Notes under the pieces: generated by a model | What the model saw: the letters and a program-made list of their open reading frames with translations, nothing else | Databases searched by the model: none | What the model was told of the DNA's origin: nothing | Shown here: positions 6,001 through 6,412 of the stretch, in pieces | Position numbering within the stretch: position 1 is the first letter of the stretch | Layout: each line of letters opens with the position of its first letter | Assembly (NCBI GenBank): GCA_028683685.1 | Contig: JAQUHH010000138.1 | Span: 1-6,412 of the forward strand | DNA: 6,412 nucleotides | Source: Bacteroidales bacterium | Lineage (GTDB): Bacteria > Bacteroidota > Bacteroidia > Bacteroidales > WCHB1-69 | Direction of reading: 5' to 3' | Made by a program: the position numbers and the translations under genes

Positions 6001-6412
6001 ACCCCATTGGTTCAGAACAAGTTGAAGCAAGAGCCTATCGTGCCGATTGCAGTCCATTATCAGGTTGCGAATCATCAGACACTGCTTCCGTTCAATGGAA
6101 TATCATTGAACTGCTTACCAATCCTATTCTTGAGCAAGTTCCAAACATAACTACTTTATGTCAAGGAGCTGATGTCTCAGCCATTATATCTATACCTGGA
6201 GCTGGCGGTGTTGGCTGTTCAGACATTTTACAATACCGAATTAACGATGGAACATACTCTGTATGGGCAAATTATGTTGCTGGTGATTTAATTCCGACCT
6301 TTGGAATTAATCAAGTTCAAATCAGAGGATACCGTGGAAATCGCCTAAGCGGTGGCAATTGTGCTCCAACCGACACTTTGGTCTATGAGTGGAACTTCGT
6401 TCCACAACCCAC
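1..6412 (+). CDS. Giant cysteine-rich tandem-repeat surface protein, partial at both ends
   Basis: Seen: frame 3 is open for 2,136 codons (3-6410) with no stop; 1-2 and 6411-6412 are parts of split codons. Residue n starts at base 3n. The translation is 22 copies of a 95-100 residue domain with four conserved cysteines, joined by Pro-containing linkers. It is rich in Ser, Thr, Gly and Asn, with 84 Cys and only 19 Lys. There is no transmembrane segment, signal peptide, catalytic motif or sorting domain in the visible part. Known: long arrays of Ig-like repeats of this style (VCxG, GSGG, closing SW, PxxP linkers) are typical of exported surface or adhesin-like proteins of Bacteroidota, many with a type IX secretion C-terminal domain. 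Inferred: an extracellular, disulfide-stabilised stalk or adhesin, well over 220 kDa. I do not recognise a named gene. The units do not match the SprB repeat pattern of gliding adhesins as I know it. Start, promoter and stop are outside the window. That it is coding is near certain; the function is uncertain. Confidence 0.96.
3..248 (+). repeat. Repeat unit 1 (odd class), 5' end outside window
   Basis: The unit enters at the VSAS strand, and its first cysteine would lie just before base 1. C2 is at 51, C3 at 177 and C4 at 195. It has the WTSW aromatic motif at 93-104. The usual SSDT after C4 is absent: FAEN leads straight to the VYSW closing strand, making the C-terminal part shorter than in most units. 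The linker to unit 2 ends in TSP. Confidence 0.9.
249..542 (+). repeat. Repeat unit 2 (even class), 98 residues
   Basis: Cysteines at 285, 342, 468 and 486 (C-x5-C in the last pair). The aromatic motif is WNSW (381-392). After C4 it reads GDST in place of SSDT, then VYSW. The closing linker QPMPP is of the even-to-odd type. Confidence 0.93.
543..836 (+). repeat. Repeat unit 3 (odd class), 98 residues
   Basis: Cysteines at 579, 633, 762 and 780. The Gly-rich turn is IGGIG rather than GSGG. The stretch WSAWYNY at 675-695 is almost the same as in unit 11 at both protein and DNA level. The linker ends in ITNP. Confidence 0.93.
837..1133 (+). repeat. Repeat unit 4 (even class), 99 residues
   Basis: Cysteines at 873, 930, 1059 and 1077. 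C1 is followed by four Glu (CEEEE) instead of xGxx, the most acidic start in the array. The strand after it is AAALF rather than SASIT. The segment after C4 is NNPSPN, so SSDT is lost. It has GCED at C2, shared with even units 6 and 10. Confidence 0.93.
1134..1427 (+). repeat. Repeat unit 5 (odd class), 98 residues
   Basis: Cysteines at 1170, 1224, 1353 and 1371. C3 follows RG directly (the usual Asn before C3 is missing), and the loop is QPTTG. It has a WSPW motif. The last strand is AEW rather than VSW. The linker ends in VVHP. Confidence 0.93.
1428..1715 (+). repeat. Repeat unit 6 (even class, short W-x-x-Y subtype), 96 residues
   Basis: Cysteines at 1464, 1521, 1641 and 1659. C2 to C3 is 40 residues instead of 42-44. 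The second Trp of the aromatic motif is replaced (WQMY). Units 8 and 10 share both traits. The SSDT site reads SPDGN. The closing linker PQPVAP is even type. Confidence 0.93.
1716..2009 (+). repeat. Repeat unit 7 (odd class), 98 residues
   Basis: Cysteines at 1752, 1803, 1938 and 1956. C1 to C2 is 17 residues, the shortest in the array, because the GSGG turn is cut to GSGF. This is offset by a longer central segment (C2-C3 45 residues, with NPSTSLW inserted before the WTNW motif). The IRAYRGN strand is altered to VIGYNFN, so the usual Arg is missing there. The linker to unit 8 ends in VIAP, unlike the xNP of most odd units. Confidence 0.92.
2010..2294 (+). repeat. Repeat unit 8 (even class, short W-x-x-Y subtype), 95 residues
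   Basis: The shortest complete unit. Cysteines at 2046, 2100, 2220 and 2238. It is the only even unit with the odd-class C1-C2 spacing of 18. It carries EYSVDNGLTWQMY, close to EFSADNGLNWSIY in unit 10. The loop between C3 and C4 is NPLYN. The linker GLPTSP is even-like. Confidence 0.92.
2295..2585 (+). repeat. Repeat unit 9 (odd class), 97 residues
   Basis: Cysteines at 2331, 2385, 2514 and 2529. The C3-C4 loop is one residue shorter than normal (C-x4-C, TGSG). It has WSTW and the closing VSW. The linker DPSIVNP is of the odd type that recurs as DPSLINP in unit 15. The entry motif is ITRIPDED, without Lys. Confidence 0.93.
2586..2873 (+). repeat. Repeat unit 10 (even class, short W-x-x-Y subtype), 96 residues
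   Basis: Cysteines at 2622, 2679, 2799 and 2817. C2-C3 is 40 residues, with WSIY as in units 6 and 8. The C3-C4 loop is VGGGA. The closing linker PAPTNP mixes the even (PxP) and odd (TNP) forms. Confidence 0.93.
2874..3164 (+). repeat. Repeat unit 11 (odd class), 97 residues
   Basis: Cysteines at 2910, 2964, 3096 and 3108. It has the shortest C3-C4 loop in the array (C-x3-C, GNG). WSAWYNY at 3006-3026 matches unit 3. From here on, most units carry DT followed by an aliphatic residue after C4 (here SDTV). The linker is DQTLINP. Confidence 0.93.
3165..3461 (+). repeat. Repeat unit 12 (even class), first cysteine lost, 99 residues
   Basis: The C1 position is Val (GTT at 3201-3203) in an otherwise normal SVVEGSSVSASI context. 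C2 is at 3258, C3 at 3387 and C4 at 3405. The turn is GSQG rather than GSGG. This is the first unit with the late even-class signature: FSAW in place of WSxW, IRGFRGSC, then CISGDNCPP and DTAIYSW. Confidence 0.93.
3462..3755 (+). repeat. Repeat unit 13 (odd class), fourth cysteine lost, 98 residues
   Basis: Cysteines at 3495, 3549 and 3681. The C4 position is Thr (ACA at 3699-3701) in DPSSGTLSSD, where units 17 and 19 have DPASGCTSSD and DPSSGCTSSD. Its Pro-to-C1 stretch is one residue short (NNDVC). It has WSTW, and the linker IELLTNP is otherwise found only in unit 21. Confidence 0.93.
3756..4052 (+). repeat. Repeat unit 14 (even class), 99 residues
   Basis: Cysteines at 3792, 3849, 3978 and 3996. 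C1 is followed by ANSS, so the usual Gly two residues on is missing. It has YSVW, IRGIHGMC and CISGNECPP, with DTMIYSW. The closing linker PGPIAP is the first exact copy of the form reused in units 16 and 20. Confidence 0.94.
4053..4346 (+). repeat. Repeat unit 15 (odd class), 98 residues
   Basis: Cysteines at 4089, 4143, 4272 and 4290. It has CFG after the linker, as in unit 13. The aromatic motif is WTAW. The residues before C3 are RGD rather than RGN. After C4 it reads LSSDTN, then VSW and the linker DPSLINP. Confidence 0.94.
4347..4643 (+). repeat. Repeat unit 16 (even class), 99 residues
   Basis: Cysteines at 4383, 4440, 4569 and 4587. It has DILQYRINDG, the same ten residues as unit 22, then YSAW. 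The late segment is CISGDECPA with DTLIYIW. The linker is PGPIAP. Confidence 0.94.
4644..4934 (+). repeat. Repeat unit 17 (odd class), 97 residues
   Basis: Cysteines at 4680, 4734, 4860 and 4878. The conserved QYR is changed to ESR. It has WSAW and DPASGCTSSDTV. The last strand is AIW with an unusual YTID before the linker LVNP. Confidence 0.94.
4935..5231 (+). repeat. Repeat unit 18 (even class), 99 residues
   Basis: Cysteines at 4971, 5028, 5157 and 5175. It has FSAW with a preceding GSG, shared with unit 20. The late segment is CTSGDQCPP with DTLIYSW. The linker is PQPSAP, closer to that of unit 6 than to PGPIAP. Confidence 0.94.
5232..5525 (+). repeat. Repeat unit 19 (odd class), 98 residues
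   Basis: Cysteines at 5268, 5322, 5451 and 5469. The C2 region reads DCNETYQYR, identical in protein to unit 21 but with different codons. It has WTVW. RGD precedes C3. The DPSSGCTSSDT segment is the fullest example of the odd-class consensus. The linker is LINP. Confidence 0.94.
5526..5825 (+). repeat. Repeat unit 20 (even class), 100 residues
   Basis: The longest unit. Cysteines at 5562, 5619, 5751 and 5769. The turn is GIGGTAC. It has FSAW followed by ENDPIPT, matched by ENDFIPT in unit 12. The late segment is CTSGDECPP with DTAIYTW. The linker is PGPIAP. Confidence 0.94.
5826..6122 (+). repeat. Repeat unit 21 (odd class), 99 residues
   Basis: Cysteines at 5862, 5916, 6048 and 6066. The turn is GYGGDDC. 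It has WSSW and IPYPI. The IRAYR strand is altered to EARAYR. The loop after C3 is SPLSG. The linker is IELLTNP, as in unit 13. Confidence 0.94.
6123..6410 (+). repeat. Repeat unit 22 (even class), third cysteine lost, 3' end cut by window
   Basis: Cysteines at 6159, 6216 and 6360. The C3 position is Arg (CGC at 6342-6344), one transition from TGC. It has DILQYRINDG and YSVW. The late segment is NRLSGGNCAP with DTLVYEW. The unit is complete apart from its linker and runs out of the window at VPQP, which points to at least one further unit of the odd class downstream. Confidence 0.92.

Larger units (their letters stand above)
3..6410 (+). repeat. Array of 22 Ig-like four-cysteine domain repeats with period-two alternation
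   Basis: Units were phased on the linker Pro, normally 12 residues before the first cysteine. C1 (VCxG) recurs at 285, 579, 873, 1170, 1464, 1752, 2046, 2331, 2622, 2910, (Val at 3201), 3495, 3792, 4089, 4383, 4680, 4971, 5268, 5562, 5862 and 6159, a step of 285-300 bases. Even and odd units are two classes. C1-to-C2 is 57 bases in every even unit except 8, and 54 in every odd unit except 7. Linkers leaving odd units end mostly in (L/I/V)xNP; those leaving even units in PxAP or a close variant. Copies are diverged at DNA level, so this is an old protein-level repeat, not a DNA satellite. Hydrophobic and aromatic residues alternate as in beta strands, which supports a beta-sandwich fold; C1-C2 and C3-C4 are the likeliest disulfide pairs (inference). 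Confidence 0.95.

Noticed and set aside
5631..6075. Two - strand open frames of 100 and 61 codons near the 3' end
   Set aside because: They lie opposite units 20-21, show no family resemblance, and are explained by the composition of the + strand repeats.
1..6412. CRISPR array, transposon or satellite DNA as the cause of the periodicity
   Set aside because: The period is about 294 bases, always a multiple of three. The copies are diverged at silent sites and conserved as protein, and there are no short identical direct repeats with unique spacers and no terminal inverted repeats.

Overview
The whole window lies inside one very large protein-coding gene on the + strand. Frame 3 (codons from base 3 to base 6410) reads for 2,136 codons without a stop and runs off both ends, so neither the start nor the stop is visible. 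There is no intergenic DNA, RNA gene, mobile element, CRISPR array or separate regulatory region. The short open frames in other frames and on the - strand are antisense or out-of-frame shadows of the repeats.

The protein is a tandem array of 22 related domains of 95-100 residues. Units 2-21 are complete, unit 1 lacks its first few residues, and unit 22 lacks about its last dozen. Each unit runs: linker Pro, then (I/L)(T/V)(K/R)xPN, (V/I)CxG, VSASI, GSGGxGCSD, (Q/E)YR, an aromatic WSxW-like motif, a YxSGxxI turn, VxIRAxRGNC, a C-x5-C loop, SDT, and a final SW strand. The four cysteine columns (C1-C4) hold all 84 cysteines in the window. The units look like all-beta, Ig-like extracellular domains with probably two disulfides each.

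The array has a period-two structure. In odd units C1 and C2 are 18 residues apart; in even units they are 19 apart. Linkers after odd units resemble LINP and those after even units resemble PGPIAP. From unit 12 on, odd units have W-x-x-W and even units have (F/Y)-S-x-W, and the post-C3 segments are CDPSSGC and CISGDxCPP respectively. The gene therefore probably grew by duplication of a two-domain module of about 196 residues. Three regions stand out: an irregular upstream part (units 1-5), a part in which the even units 6, 8 and 10 form their own subfamily, and a regular downstream part (units 12-22).

AT-rich codon use, the domain style (VCxG/GSGG/SW Ig-like repeats joined by Pro linkers) and the great length suggest a member of the Bacteroidota. 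There, such proteins are usually exported cell-surface or adhesin-like proteins, often secreted by the type IX system. This is inference: the signal peptide and any C-terminal sorting domain lie outside the window. No enzymatic motif is visible, and a structural, adhesive or surface-fibre role is the most economical reading.
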